Source: Microtetraspora niveoalba
GTDB lineage: Bacteria; Actinomycetota; Actinomycetes; Streptosporangiales; Streptosporangiaceae
Assembly (NCBI RefSeq): GCF_001570405.1
Contig: NZ_BBYM01000005.1
Location: 206,110 to 270,109, forward strand
Direction of reading: 5' to 3'
Length of the DNA: 64,000 nt
A program made the position numbers and the translations under genes. The stretch's first letter is position 1; each line of letters opens with the position of its first letter. Below, piece by piece: positions 53,101 through 61,648 of this stretch. Below the pieces are notes generated by a model that saw only the letters and a list, made by a program, of their open reading frames with translations, had not been told where the DNA came from and made no database searches.

Positions 53101-56100
53101 GCGCGTACGTTCACGGTGGAGACGCTGTCGCGGACGGTGCCGAAGTGGTGGCCGGTGATGCCGCCGACGTAGCTGTTCGCGGTCAGCGACCCGCCGACGC
53201 GGACCCGCTGGATCGTGCCGTGGTTCTGGTCGGCGACCAGGCCGGCGGTGGAACGGTCGGTGGTGACGTCGCCCTGGACCACCAGGTCCTCGATCGTGCC
53301 GTGGTTGTCGGCGAACAGGCCCGGCCCCTGGTCGGCCAGGGCGGCCAACCCGGAGACGGTGTGCCCGTCGCCGTCGAAGACGCCGGTGAAGGTGGTCGTA
53401 CGGCCGATCTGAGCACGGTCGAGCCCGGTCAGGTTCAGGTCGGCGGTCAGCTTGTAGTGACCGGCCGGGTCGTTGTCGACCTTGGCCAGGTCGTCGGGCG
53501 AGTCGATCAGGTACGGGGACTTCTCGCTGCCCTCACCGGTCAGGCCCTCGCGCAGCGTCACGGCCGGCCGCAGCGGCTTTCCGGTCGCCAGCGAGTCCCA
53601 CGTGAACAGCTTGACCGTCGAGCTCGGCGCCACCGGCAACGGCGTGTCGAAGCGGACGTACTGCTCGCGACCGCGGTGGTCGAGCGTGACGTCGAGGGTG
53701 CGCACGTCGATCATCCGCTGCCGCGAGTTGTCGTACGTCGCGGCCATGACGGTGACCTTGTCCAGGCTGCCCGGGGAGGACAGGAGACCCACACCCTTCA
53801 GCTCACGGTTCTCGATCTCGGCGGAGGAGACCTTCCAGGAACCGTGCGGTTTGGCGACGGTCACCTCGTCGACCAGGCGCCCGTCGACGGTGTACGTCGA
53901 CAGCCGCAGGCCGACGTCGGTCACCTTCAGGACACCGCCCATCTGGACGTTCTCGTCGAAGACCTTGTCGTCCCACCAGAACCGCTGGTTGTCGTAGAAC
54001 TTCGGGCCGGACGACCCCATGGTCACGAACGCGGTGCCCGCGGCCTCCTCCTCGGGGGTCGCGGCCAAGCGCCCGTCGTAGATCGTGGACCGCTTGTAGA
54101 CGTGGTCGTGCCCGCCGACGTACAGGTCGACGCCGAGCTGGTCGAGCACGCGCGTGACCTTCTCCCGGCCGATGTCCATGCCGCCGTCGTCGGCGTGCTG
54201 GCCGCCGTAGTAGGAGAAGTGCCCGACGACGACGTTCCACGTCGCGTGCGAGGCGCGCACGTCGTCGGCCAGCCACTTGAGCTGCTCGTCGAGGCGCACG
54301 TTGGAGTTCAGCACGGAGAAGTGGATGTCACCGCGGTCGAAGGAGTAGTTGCTCTCGCCGATCACACCGTTGTCCGGCAGCGCGAACATGTTGGTGAAGA
54401 TCGCACTCGGCTGCTTGCCGACCGCGTCGTAGTCGAGGTCCTCGTAGGTCTCGTGGTTGCCGACCAGGCCCGCGTACTGCAGGTCGAGTTCGGACAGGAG
54501 GGAGTCGTGGATCTCGGCCCACTTCTCGCCCCGGCCGCCGCGGTCGACGAGGTCGCCGATCTGGATCACGGTACCGCCGCCCGGCGTCCGGCTCTTCAGC
54601 CGGTCGAGCACCCGTCCCGGCAGGGAGAGGTCGTCGGCGTTCCCGTCGGGCACCTGGATGTCGCCCAGGATGTAGACCGGCTCCCCCTTGGCGCCGCCGG
54701 CGAGGAACCTGCCCCGCACGCCGGTCCAGGCCGACTCGTCGGCGGGGGCGGGGGCGCGGCCGTCGCGCGCCACGCCGAACCGGAACCGGTACGTCGTGCC
54801 GACCTTCAGCCCGGTCAGCCGGAACTCGTGGGAGCGCAGCGTCTGGCCCGTGATGGAGTGCTGGTGGACGGGCTCGTCGTTGCCGACCGTGTCGACCTCG
54901 TACGGGCGGTCGTTCGTCGAGGTCAGCACCTCGGCCTTGGACCAGTCGTCCGAGCCCTCGGGCATGACCTGCGCGTAGACCTGCTCGACGTCGCGATCCG
55001 TGGTGACCGCGATGCCGGCGGCACCGGGCACCTCGCCCACAGAGGTGTTGCTGCCGAAGCGGAACACGCCCGCCGGGTCCGGCGCCTTCTGGGAGACCTG
55101 GATCCGGAGCAGCTCGGCGTTGGTGTTGCCGAGGTTGTCGGTCGCCTTCACGACCACGAACGCGTCGTCGTACGAGCGGATCCGGAAGGCGCCGCCGGAG
55201 ACCGGGACCTCGCCCGCGGAGTCGAACACCTCGACCGTGATCGTGGGCTGGGTGCCGGAGTCGTCGGTGGCCGTCACCTGCGGCAGGGTGACCGTGTCGC
55301 CGTACCGCGCGGTGGCGGGGAAGTCGCCTGACACGGTGATCCGCGGGGCGTAGTTCGCGCCGCGAGTGGTCTTCCCGATCCAGATCGGGGCGGAGACCAG
55401 GAAGTTGCCGTCGGCCTGGTCGGCGCGGACGTAGTAGAAGTCGCCGTCCCGGACGTCCAGCGTGGTCTTCAGCGTCAGGCCGTTGCCGCTGATCTTGCCG
55501 AAGTCGTGGGCGACGGCGCCGCCGTTGGTGATGAGGCGCGCGGAGGTGAAGGAGTCCTTGGCGTCCGGGTCGGCGAGACGGAGCTCGACGTCCAGGCCGG
55601 TGGTGTCGCCCGGCAGGACCGTGCCCATGATCTCGCCGTTGCCGCCGAACGCGAGGACCGCGTTGACGTCGGCCGTCGAGTAGAGGCTGCGGTCCCGCAT
55701 CGCCGTGTACAGAGCGTCCAGGGAGTGGCCCTCGGCCCACACGCCGGTGATCGACGGGTTCCCGGACACCCAGTTCGCGGAGTGCTCGTCGCCGTTCCAC
55801 ACCGGGGCCAGGTGCCAGCCGGCGTCCAGCGCCTTCTGGAACTCGTTCACCGCATCGGTGGACTTGACCTCGATGAGCTCCATCCGGTCGTCGGCGGCCG
55901 GGTCAAGGCCCTTGAAGCCGAAGAAGTCGCCCTTGCTCGTGGTGGACGGATGGTTGAACTGGCCGATCGCGTCCGGGTCCTGCTTGAGGCGGGCCAGGAA
56001 CGTGAAGTAGTCGTACTTCATGTCCCCGGTGCCGAACGCGTTGCCGTACCCGTCGACGCTGCCCTTCTCGGTCGCCCGCGCCGTCACGTGCCAGTCGCTG

Positions 56101-56549
56101 TTGAACACGTTGATGTGGCCGGTGCCGTCGTACCAGGTGTTCTCGATCGCCGGGACCGCGACCAGGTCGTCCTGGTCGGCATTGAACTTCGCGGCGCTCT
56201 CGTGCAGGTAGCGCCACTCGGCGGAGTCGGCGTCCCGCCAGTTCTCGACGAAGTCGTCGCCGTTGCGGATGTCCCACATGACGTCGTGCTCGGACACCGT
56301 GAAGAAGTCGGCGTCGGTCTCGTGCCGGACGTGCTTGTAGGCGTCCGGCGGCAGTTCCGCGCCGTCACTCACGGAGGTGTGCGCGTGGAACTCGCCGGTG
56401 TACAGGGACCTGCTGAGGTACGTCGGCCGATCCTCGCCGGCCGCAGAGGCAGGCGAAGCCGGCGCACAGATCAGTGCGCCGGCGGCGAGTGCGATCGCCG
56501 TGATCGCACCGGGCCAGGTAGGTGTTCGTGGTGCGCTGATGCGCGTCAT
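50118..56549 (-). CDS. giant secreted PHP-like / metallophosphoesterase / GLUG-repeat protein
   Basis: A 2143-residue exported protein. Residues 1-37 are a signal peptide ending ASPASAA. Residues about 45-340 are a CehA/PHP-like metallohydrolase domain (YTGEFHAHTSVSDG, later SEHDVMWD and NHPSTTS). An Ig-like segment follows to about 500. Residues about 620-900 are a calcineurin-type phosphoesterase with GDIQ, GDLVDRGG, GNHE, GHFSYYGG and GGHDHVYKR; the usual first His is Gln. Residues about 1013-1930 are three 300-residue modules, each with a strand-rich GLUG beta-helix and a closing (V/A)WQWD...RPxLR motif. A beta-sandwich tail ends the protein with no wall anchor. It probably degrades phosphate esters outside the cell while the helix modules bind a glycan or surface. 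It is transcribed alone. Confidence 0.85.
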   Translation of the reverse strand: MTRISAPRTPTWPGAITAIALAAGALICAPASPASAAGEDRPTYLSRSLYTGEFHAHTSVSDGAELPPDAYKHVRHETDADFFTVSEHDVMWDIRNGDDFVENWRDADSAEWRYLHESAAKFNADQDDLVAVPAIENTWYDGTGHINVFNSDWHVTARATEKGSVDGYGNAFGTGDMKYDYFTFLARLKQDPDAIGQFNHPSTTSKGDFFGFKGLDPAADDRMELIEVKSTDAVNEFQKALDAGWHLAPVWNGDEHSANWVSGNPSITGVWAEGHSLDALYTAMRDRSLYSTADVNAVLAFGGNGEIMGTVLPGDTTGLDVELRLADPDAKDSFTSARLITNGGAVAHDFGKISGNGLTLKTTLDVRDGDFYYVRADQADGNFLVSAPIWIGKTTRGANYAPRITVSGDFPATARYGDTVTLPQVTATDDSGTQPTITVEVFDSAGEVPVSGGAFRIRSYDDAFVVVKATDNLGNTNAELLRIQVSQKAPDPAGVFRFGSNTSVGEVPGAAGIAVTTDRDVEQVYAQVMPEGSDDWSKAEVLTSTNDRPYEVDTVGNDEPVHQHSITGQTLRSHEFRLTGLKVGTTYRFRFGVARDGRAPAPADESAWTGVRGRFLAGGAKGEPVYILGDIQVPDGNADDLSLPGRVLDRLKSRTPGGGTVIQIGDLVDRGGRGEKWAEIHDSLLSELDLQYAGLVGNHETYEDLDYDAVGKQPSAIFTNMFALPDNGVIGESNYSFDRGDIHFSVLNSNVRLDEQLKWLADDVRASHATWNVVVGHFSYYGGQHADDGGMDIGREKVTRVLDQLGVDLYVGGHDHVYKRSTIYDGRLAATPEEEAAGTAFVTMGSSGPKFYDNQRFWWDDKVFDENVQMGGVLKVTDVGLRLSTYTVDGRLVDEVTVAKPHGSWKVSSAEIENRELKGVGLLSSPGSLDKVTVMAATYDNSRQRMIDVRTLDVTLDHRGREQYVRFDTPLPVAPSSTVKLFTWDSLATGKPLRPAVTLREGLTGEGSEKSPYLIDSPDDLAKVDNDPAGHYKLTADLNLTGLDRAQIGRTTTFTGVFDGDGHTVSGLAALADQGPGLFADNHGTIEDLVVQGDVTTDRSTAGLVADQNHGTIQRVRVGGSLTANSYVGGITGHHFGTVRDSVSTVNVRATTQYAGGVVGVSVGGSVTENVLATGAVLASGSSAGGVAAYGYTDTQVRHTVALNANVSASSYAHAIVGRVYTGQTATLEDNHVSRSVPISGQSLTDPPAADNQKGNVVAPSEIQRQAFYEERGWDFATVWQWDDVARRPTLRTAPETLEPVAAPELPRDERGFYVIDSVEDLTLMGEHPSYDYVLAADLDLAGTPFTSLPRPFIGELDGAGHTITGLTSTTGGLFAQISGHVHDLAVLDAKVDTTTARAGILADSSSGTIERVRVSGSVTAGSRAGGLVGDSQGIVRDAYSTATVRALATEAGGVIGVALAGSTTERVFSTGAVTADARNDGGVVGYAYTGTTIRDSIALNPTVTAPSWAHRFLGRVLANNIATLGNNWAAETVEANSQAETAIGPATLNGATATRDQAADQAFWAGKLGFDFESAWQWDADGRRPVLRAVPEDVPAVEEPAPAGPALKRDTDGFHLVQKPGDLKELAAYPSERFRLTADLDLTGIARITPAFTGELDGAGHNLTGYASADGGLFASVTGHVRDLTLADASVRTTAGNVGLLADRLDGTLERVATTGAIVGNTTVGGIVGYSCGILRDAWSAAGVSTSGGRYAGGLIGIAGGAAQCAATTGGSLTERTYAAGPVTAAGNQSAGGISGYAYTGTTIRDDVALNPTVTATGWAHRIVGRTLSGGAPTVENNLASETVAASVQNIGDTAPESFNGTTVTAAQAADPATYTSLGWDLEKVWQWDTGLARPVLRGPATPAAKAAAAEPAAAGETVAEAGRVRTVAFTTAVPPAAGAAETGGIHHEAVVNDNGTVTVTVSAGTAVAAKQLSFLLLKAGASTSAPAEGDVAHLGEVRLDEQGNATLTVLLNQPDGTTLALNTSGDTGRYVASLLPQKPGTPRMRVLHDTVTATVKAKGNAPAQATITLVCAGAEKCDEQVAVRHDGHPLDTKKVTLQPGKTRDLKLNLRDEARAALLAGESITLDVQIGTAPAVQVTVTP

Positions 56550-56859
56550 GTTTCTGCCGTTTCAGGTGGTTCTAGAGTGGCGATTGCCGCATCCCAGAAA
56601 CCACAGCAGGTGAAACGGTCTGCTTCGCTCGCGTGGAGCGAAGGTGAACCAGGAAAGAAACCTGACAAGTCTCACATTTCGGATGCCAAGCACAACTCGG
56701 GGTCGAGGGTGCCCGCATACCCCGATCCTGCGCCCCTGGCGCCCGATCACTCCCACCGGCGCACACGAAGCCCGAAGCGCCGCTCGGAAGATGACCATCT
56801 CGTGCGCTTGATCGTCGGCCGGCGGGTCGATCCGGCCGGCCCTTCCACTTGGTGAACTC

Positions 56860-56889
56860 TTGAACAATTCATGAACAAGCTGTTACGGT
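56860..56889 (+). promoter_or_regulatory. candidate promoter of the subtilisin gene
   Basis: TTGAAC at 56860-56865 and TACGGT at 56884-56889, 18 bases apart, fit a housekeeping promoter. The half-site TGAAC occurs three times (near 56853, 56861 and 56872) and partly forms an inverted repeat with GAACAAG, which may bind a regulator. The 450-base gap between the divergent secreted proteins holds no gene. Confidence 0.45.
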
Positions 56890-56907
56890 CACCAACCAAC
56901 CCTAAAG

Positions 56908-56998
56908 GCTGGATTCAGGGCGATTTCGGGCCTTCGGAATCGGGGCCAGCCAGACCGCGGCGACGGGTGCCGCGGCCCCACCGTTCAAGGAGCAACGC
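56908..56998 (+). other. structured leader of the subtilisin mRNA
   Basis: GGCTGGATTC near 56909 can pair with GAATC and CCAGCC near 56937-56951, and CCGCGGC (56955-56961) pairs perfectly with GCCGCGG (56969-56975) just ahead of the AAGGAG site. The leader could therefore modulate translation. It matches no riboswitch class that I recognise. Confidence 0.4.
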
Positions 56999-58534
56999 AT
57001 GCAACTTGCCCTGCCCAAGCGACGCCTCGCGGCCACCGCTGCGGCGTTCGCCATGGTAGGTGCCGCCTTCCTTGGAGGCGTGACCGACTCGGCCAGCGCG
57101 GCCACCACCGACGAGCCGACGTCGACACCGGTCAACGTGGACATCCCCGACGGGATGCTCATGAGCTACGTCGTCAACGCCCGGATCGCCAACCCCGGCC
57201 AAACTCGTCTCGTTGAACGCGCGGTCGAGGCCGCCGGAGGCGTCGTCGTCCAGTCCTGGCCCCAGATCGGCGTGGTCATCGCCCACTCCGACCGCGCGGC
57301 CTTCCGCGCGAACGTCACCGCCAAGGGGGGCAACGCGGTCGCCTCCGTCGGCGCCACCCGCACGGCCGGGGTCTCCGAGGGGACGCCGACCGACCTGGCC
57401 CCGCCGTGGGGCCCCGGTGCCAACGGGTACAAGAAGGGTGCCAAGAAGCCGGACAACGGCGACATCCCGTCCGACCCGCAGCCTGGTGAGGGCCTCGACC
57501 CCAACGAGGGCGTCCAGTGGGACATGCAAATGATCAAGGCCCCGCTGGCGCAGGCGATCTCCGACGGCAACCCCAACGTCCTCGTCGGGGTGCTCGACAG
57601 CGGCATCTCGCCGACGCACCCGGACCTCAAGGACAACATCGACGTCGCGAACTCGGTCAACTGCACTAACGTCGGCCGTCCGGATCAGACGCCGCTGGCC
57701 TGGCGCCCGACGACGAGCGACCACGGTACGCACGTCGCCGGCACCATCGCCGCCGCCCGCAACAACATCGGCATCGTGGGTGTCGCGCCGAACGTGCGCA
57801 TGGCGGCCGTCAAGGTCGTCAACAACGACGGGTTCATCTACCCGGAGTACGCGATCTGCGGCTTCATGTGGTCGGGCCTGAAGCACATGGACGTCACGAA
57901 CAACTCCTACTACGTCGACCCGTTCGAGTTCTGGTGTGACGACCAGCCCGACCAGGCCGCCAGCAAGGAGGCCGTCCGGCGCGCCGTGGAGTGGGCCACC
58001 AAGCAGGGCGTCGTCCACGTCGCCGCGGCGGGCAACTCCAACTACGACATGGCCAACAAGACCGTGGACAAGGGCAGCCCCAACGACGCGCCGACGCCGA
58101 CCGTGCGCACGATCAACAGCGGCTGCAGCGACATCCCGGCCGAGTTCGACGGTGTCGTGACGGTCGCATCCCTGCAGCGGGTGGGCACCACGCTGGACAG
58201 CGTCCGGTCGTCCTTCTCCAACTACGGCCTCGGCAAGATCGACGTCGCGGCTCCCGGCTCGTCGATTTACTCGACGACGTGGAACACCCGGACGGGGGCC
58301 GACGGCTACGGCACCAAGAGCGGTACGTCGATGGCGAGCCCGCACGTCGCCGGCGTCATGGCGCAGATGAAGTCGGCGCACCCGTCCTGGACGCCGGCCG
58401 AGATGATCAGCGAGCTCAAGGCTCGGGCCGTATCCAAGCCGTGCCCGCAGAACACCGCGGCCTGCACCGGCTCCGACGGCGACAACAGCTTCTTCGGCGC
58501 TGGTGTCGTCGACGCCCTCGCAGTCATCAAGTGA
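56999..58534 (+). CDS. secreted subtilisin-family (S8) serine protease
   Basis: A 511-residue pre-pro-protease. Residues 1-35 are a signal peptide (AFAMVGAAFLGGVTDSASAA). Residues about 36-165 are a propeptide with an inhibitor-like beta-alpha fold. The catalytic domain carries the full triad: Asp200 in VLDSGIS, His242 in SDHGTHVAG and Ser444 in GTSMASPHVAG, with oxyanion Asn near 342 in AAAGNSN. Four cysteines near 221, 287, 305 and 375 could form disulfides. ATG 56999 follows AAGGAG. It is divergent from the giant phosphoesterase and shares its intergenic region, so both may respond to nutrient limitation. Confidence 0.93.
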   Translation: MQLALPKRRLAATAAAFAMVGAAFLGGVTDSASAATTDEPTSTPVNVDIPDGMLMSYVVNARIANPGQTRLVERAVEAAGGVVVQSWPQIGVVIAHSDRAAFRANVTAKGGNAVASVGATRTAGVSEGTPTDLAPPWGPGANGYKKGAKKPDNGDIPSDPQPGEGLDPNEGVQWDMQMIKAPLAQAISDGNPNVLVGVLDSGISPTHPDLKDNIDVANSVNCTNVGRPDQTPLAWRPTTSDHGTHVAGTIAAARNNIGIVGVAPNVRMAAVKVVNNDGFIYPEYAICGFMWSGLKHMDVTNNSYYVDPFEFWCDDQPDQAASKEAVRRAVEWATKQGVVHVAAAGNSNYDMANKTVDKGSPNDAPTPTVRTINSGCSDIPAEFDGVVTVASLQRVGTTLDSVRSSFSNYGLGKIDVAAPGSSIYSTTWNTRTGADGYGTKSGTSMASPHVAGVMAQMKSAHPSWTPAEMISELKARAVSKPCPQNTAACTGSDGDNSFFGAGVVDALAVIK

Positions 58535-58543
58535 ACTGACCCC

Positions 58544-58603
58544 GGTGTCACCTAAGTGACACCACCGCGCTGGGCCTGCACCGTCATGAGGGTGCGGGCC
58601 CAG
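58544..58603 (+). terminator. double hairpin terminator of the protease gene
   Basis: GGTGTCAC-CTAA-GTGACACC (58544-58563) is a perfect 8-bp stem 9 bases after the stop. A second stem, CTGGGCCTGCACC with GGTGCGGGCCCAG (58570-58603, 13 bp with one mismatch), follows at once. Confidence 0.85.
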
Positions 58604-58724
58604 TGCCATACGGCGACCAGGAGACCGGTGTCCTCCCCACGCCCATGAGGGTGTACAGGACTGCTGTATGGAGATCAGAAAGGCCCGTCCCGGTGATCGG
58701 AATGGGCCCCATGAGCTGGGTGCG

Positions 58725-58810
58725 GGTCACGTCCCGTCGAGTGGTGCGACTCCGGCCGATCATGTGGCGTCGGCGAGTTGTAGCGGAACGTTGTGACCAT
58801 GACGCGGCCA
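58725..58810 (-). mobile_element. remnant of an IS256-type element end
   Basis: These 86 bases match the reverse complement of the last 86 bases of the window (63915-64000), including GGTCACGTCCCG, TGGTG..ACTCC, CCGATCATGTG, GGCGAGTTGTA and CGGAACGTTGTGAC. They end with the antisense of the final transposase codons (ATGACGCGGCCA). About ten substitutions separate the copies. The rest of that element is gone, so this is a decayed end of a related IS inserted in the opposite orientation. Confidence 0.85.
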
Positions 58811-58888
58811 CCAGGCGTGTGGCTCGGCCCGCCCCTGAAGATGCTGATCGGCAAGCGGGTGGTCACGCCAGGACAGGACTGAGGCGTG

Positions 58889-61225
58889 TCACCGCCGAGG
58901 CGGCTTGCGGTACGTGACCGTTTTGTCGCCCTTCCCGGGGAACGCCATGATCAGCAGACGTTGGCCGCCCCCTTGCGGTCCCTTCCACTTGAACCAGTCG
59001 TAGTGCACGCGGATCCGGTAGTGACCCGCCCGGCCGTTGAGTGACAGGTCGGGAAATCCGGTTCCGCTCAGATCGTCGCTGAGCACGATCTCGCCAGTGG
59101 GGCTTTCGTAGCCGACCTCGGCGACGTGGTCCCAGCCCTTGGTCTCCACCGGCGGGCGGCGGGTGTAGGTCTCCAAGGTGACGCAGAGGTCGTAGTCGGA
59201 GTGGGTCAGGATCATCAGGTGGCCGGGGAGGGCGGCTACCAGGCCGTCGTCCTGAGCTTTGTCGAGCAGGCCGTCCTCGTACGGGTCCCCGTCGTCCTCG
59301 GTCGGCTCGTACGCCTCCACGACCCCATAGTCCGTCCACTGGGGTTCCTTCATGCGGATCGCCTTGGCCGGTCTGATGAGCGGGCGGTGGGGCGGGCTCG
59401 AGTCGCACATGCGTTGCGCGTCGGCCTCCCACTCCTGCATCTCCCGGTCCTGTTCGGCGGCCGCGGCCTTGACCACGGCGTCCGCGCTGGGGCAGATCTC
59501 TGCGAGCGGGTAGGTCAGAGCGTCGCGCGTCAGTCCCTGCGTCGTCTGGAGGCGGGCGACCTCCTGGGGATCGTTGCGGGTGTAGATGCCGCACAGCCAG
59601 CGGGCGTGGGCGAGGACCATGGCGTCAGGCGTGGCGGCAGCGAGTTTGATCACGTTTCCCCGCCGGAGGGAGCACACGAGTCGCTGGTCCCGGGTGAGCT
59701 TGGGCTCCTCGGGCTCACCCGTCCATGCCTCGCGTGAGGTGCAGTCTTCGGCCGCGGTGACCGGGCCGCGGGCCAGGTCCGCCACGGGCGCGAACGCGAG
59801 CGCGACCAGCGTGACGACTTGGGCCAGGAGGAGCATACGGCGGTGTGCGCGCTGGGCCAGCGGGGTCGGGTACAGGAACGTCAGGAGCAGGGCGGAGGCG
59901 AGCAGGGCGGCGCTGTACCACGCCGGCGAGATGCCGAGGAAGATCTCACCGGCGTGCTTCTCGGTGAACAGGCTCTCCGGGTAGATCTGTGCGCCTTCGT
60001 AGAAGCCGTCGAAGTTCTCCGGCAGGGGCGTTGCCGTGAGCGCGCTGGCGAAGCCCAGGGCCGCGGCGATGATCAGCGTCAGCGCTGTGAACCGCAGGGT
60101 GCGGCGGGTCCGGCGCAGGACAGCGGCCAGGATGAGCAGCGTGGGGCCGCCTACGCCGACGAAGACGTCCAGGATGAGCCAGGTCAGAGCGTTCCCGCTG
60201 CCTCCGTCCACGCGGACGAACTGCTCGATCACGCCTCTGGGGCCGATCCAGTGATACTTGCCGTGTGCGAAGTTGACGGCGGCGGGGATCAGCGGCAGCG
60301 CGATGGGCACGGTGGCCAACGGCCACCACCTGGCCGCCGGCCGTACCGGCACGTGTCCCGCGCCCGGTTGGGGAAGGGGGGCCGTCAGCTCGTGGGCGGT
60401 CCTGGCATTCCACACCAGCCCGAAGACACTGACAGCACCGAGGAGGGTGTAGACCGTGAGGATGCTGGGGAACCCGCTGTCGCCGAACGAGACCATCCCG
60501 GAGGGCTGGAGGGCCGATACCACCTGCGCGATGACGCCTATCCGGACGGTCGCCGTGCTCCAGCGGGGATCCTTGGCCTGGGCGATGAGGATCGACACCG
60601 ACCACGCCTGCCAGGCGTAGCCGTACCCTCCGGCCAGGGTCAAGATCTGCCCGGCGGAGTACAGGTCGAAGAGGTCGGTGATTTCCCGGCCGAGGTTGCT
60701 CACGACGGCGATGGTTCCGACGATGAGGGAGAACAACCGTAGCCTGCGGGAGACGGTGTCCCGGAGCACCAGGAAGAACAGCCAGACGATGGCCAGTTGC
60801 ACGCAGCCGGAGGCGATCCACACCGACCAGACCCAGTAGATCTTCCATGCGTGGACCAGCGGCGCGCCGGCGATGCTGATCAGGCCATAGCCGATGCCGA
60901 GATACAGGGCGAGCCGCAGCAGGCCGACCTTCCTGCCCCGGTGTGCCAGCTCGCCCTTGACGCGCCCGCGCAGCACCTGCCACAGGGCCCACGCCTGAAG
61001 CGCTCCGATGAGGATCAGGACGACCGTCAGCCCCCACGGGACGGTGAGGGCTTCTTCGCGGGGGCCGAGAAACCAGTCCATGCCGGAGTCGTGGGTGACG
61101 ATCTTCCAGAGGAGGTCACCTTGGGCGGTGGTCAGTGCCAAGGCGCCCAGCACTGCGACCACGGTGAGGTAGCCGAGCGCGATCAGGGTGGCGATCCTGC
61201 CGAAACGGTAGCGACGCATGGCCAT
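58889..61225 (-). CDS. large polytopic membrane protein with C-terminal soluble domain
   Basis: About 778 residues from ATG 61225 (61249 TTG and 61219 ATG are alternatives; none has a good ribosome site). Some twelve hydrophobic helices fill residues 10-490. A soluble domain of about 280 residues follows, with several cysteines (EDCTSREAW, LVCSLRRG, WLCGIY, EICPSAD, RMCDSS) and a C-terminal beta-rich part (GHLMILTHSDYDLCV, GHYRIRVHYDWFKW). No family is recognised. The C-terminal part looks like a ligand-binding or effector domain. It is flanked by IS remnants on both sides and may be mobile cargo. Confidence 0.6.
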   Translation of the reverse strand: MAMRRYRFGRIATLIALGYLTVVAVLGALALTTAQGDLLWKIVTHDSGMDWFLGPREEALTVPWGLTVVLILIGALQAWALWQVLRGRVKGELAHRGRKVGLLRLALYLGIGYGLISIAGAPLVHAWKIYWVWSVWIASGCVQLAIVWLFFLVLRDTVSRRLRLFSLIVGTIAVVSNLGREITDLFDLYSAGQILTLAGGYGYAWQAWSVSILIAQAKDPRWSTATVRIGVIAQVVSALQPSGMVSFGDSGFPSILTVYTLLGAVSVFGLVWNARTAHELTAPLPQPGAGHVPVRPAARWWPLATVPIALPLIPAAVNFAHGKYHWIGPRGVIEQFVRVDGGSGNALTWLILDVFVGVGGPTLLILAAVLRRTRRTLRFTALTLIIAAALGFASALTATPLPENFDGFYEGAQIYPESLFTEKHAGEIFLGISPAWYSAALLASALLLTFLYPTPLAQRAHRRMLLLAQVVTLVALAFAPVADLARGPVTAAEDCTSREAWTGEPEEPKLTRDQRLVCSLRRGNVIKLAAATPDAMVLAHARWLCGIYTRNDPQEVARLQTTQGLTRDALTYPLAEICPSADAVVKAAAAEQDREMQEWEADAQRMCDSSPPHRPLIRPAKAIRMKEPQWTDYGVVEAYEPTEDDGDPYEDGLLDKAQDDGLVAALPGHLMILTHSDYDLCVTLETYTRRPPVETKGWDHVAEVGYESPTGEIVLSDDLSGTGFPDLSLNGRAGHYRIRVHYDWFKWKGPQGGGQRLLIMAFPGKGDKTVTYRKPPRR

Positions 61226-61281
61226 CTCATTGGGGGGTGAAGCGGTCAAAGCGTCTAACCGTAGCGAGTCACCGGGAAGAT

Positions 61282-61566
61282 GATCAAACCGTGCGCATCG
61301 GGCGCAAGCGAGTGGCCCGGCTGATGCGCCGCCCGCTCGAAGAAGTGCGTCGGCGCCGCAGGCGTGAGCTGACCCGCCGTGACTTGCAGGCGATCAAGGG
61401 GCGCAGCATACGTCGCTGCCGTTCAGCCGGCGGTGCAGGCCCAGCAGGCGTCCGGACGTCCACGGGGACTGTCGCCGGCTGCTTCGACGACGCGGTGACC
61501 GAGAGCTTCTTCGCGACCTTGGAGACCGGGTTGCTCGACCGGCATCGCTTCACCACGCACGCGCAG
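61282..61566 (+). pseudogene. degenerate IS3-family transposase (OrfB) remnant
   Basis: The frame encodes VRIGRKRVARLMR, the typical HTH_21 segment of IS3-type OrfB, and about 60 residues later STGTVAGCFDDAVTESFFATLE then LLDRHRFTTHAQ, the end of the catalytic domain (shown in parts). About 200 residues between these parts, including the first two catalytic acids, are deleted. It is a dead copy. Confidence 0.75.
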
Positions 61567-61568
61567 AC

Positions 61569-61643
61569 ATCGAGGCCACGATGATGATCTACGCTCACGT
61601 CTCCCTCGACGACAAGCGCAACGCCCGAGGCGGACTGCGCTGA
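61569..61643 (+). pseudogene. C-terminal scrap of a tyrosine recombinase/integrase
   Basis: Just beyond the IS3 remnant, in another frame, the sequence reads IEATMMIYAHVSLDDKRNA and stops soon after. This is the end of a phage-type tyrosine integrase, including the catalytic-Tyr neighbourhood (T-M-x-I-Y-A-H-V). The rest of the integrase is absent. Confidence 0.7.
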
Positions 61644-61648
61644 CGACT

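Noticed and set aside
52017..55331. 1104-codon open frame on the plus strand opposite the giant secreted protein
   Set aside because: It is antisense to a protein with clear domains and its translation is rich in Arg, Gly, Val and Asp of mirror-codon type; it has no motif or ribosome site.
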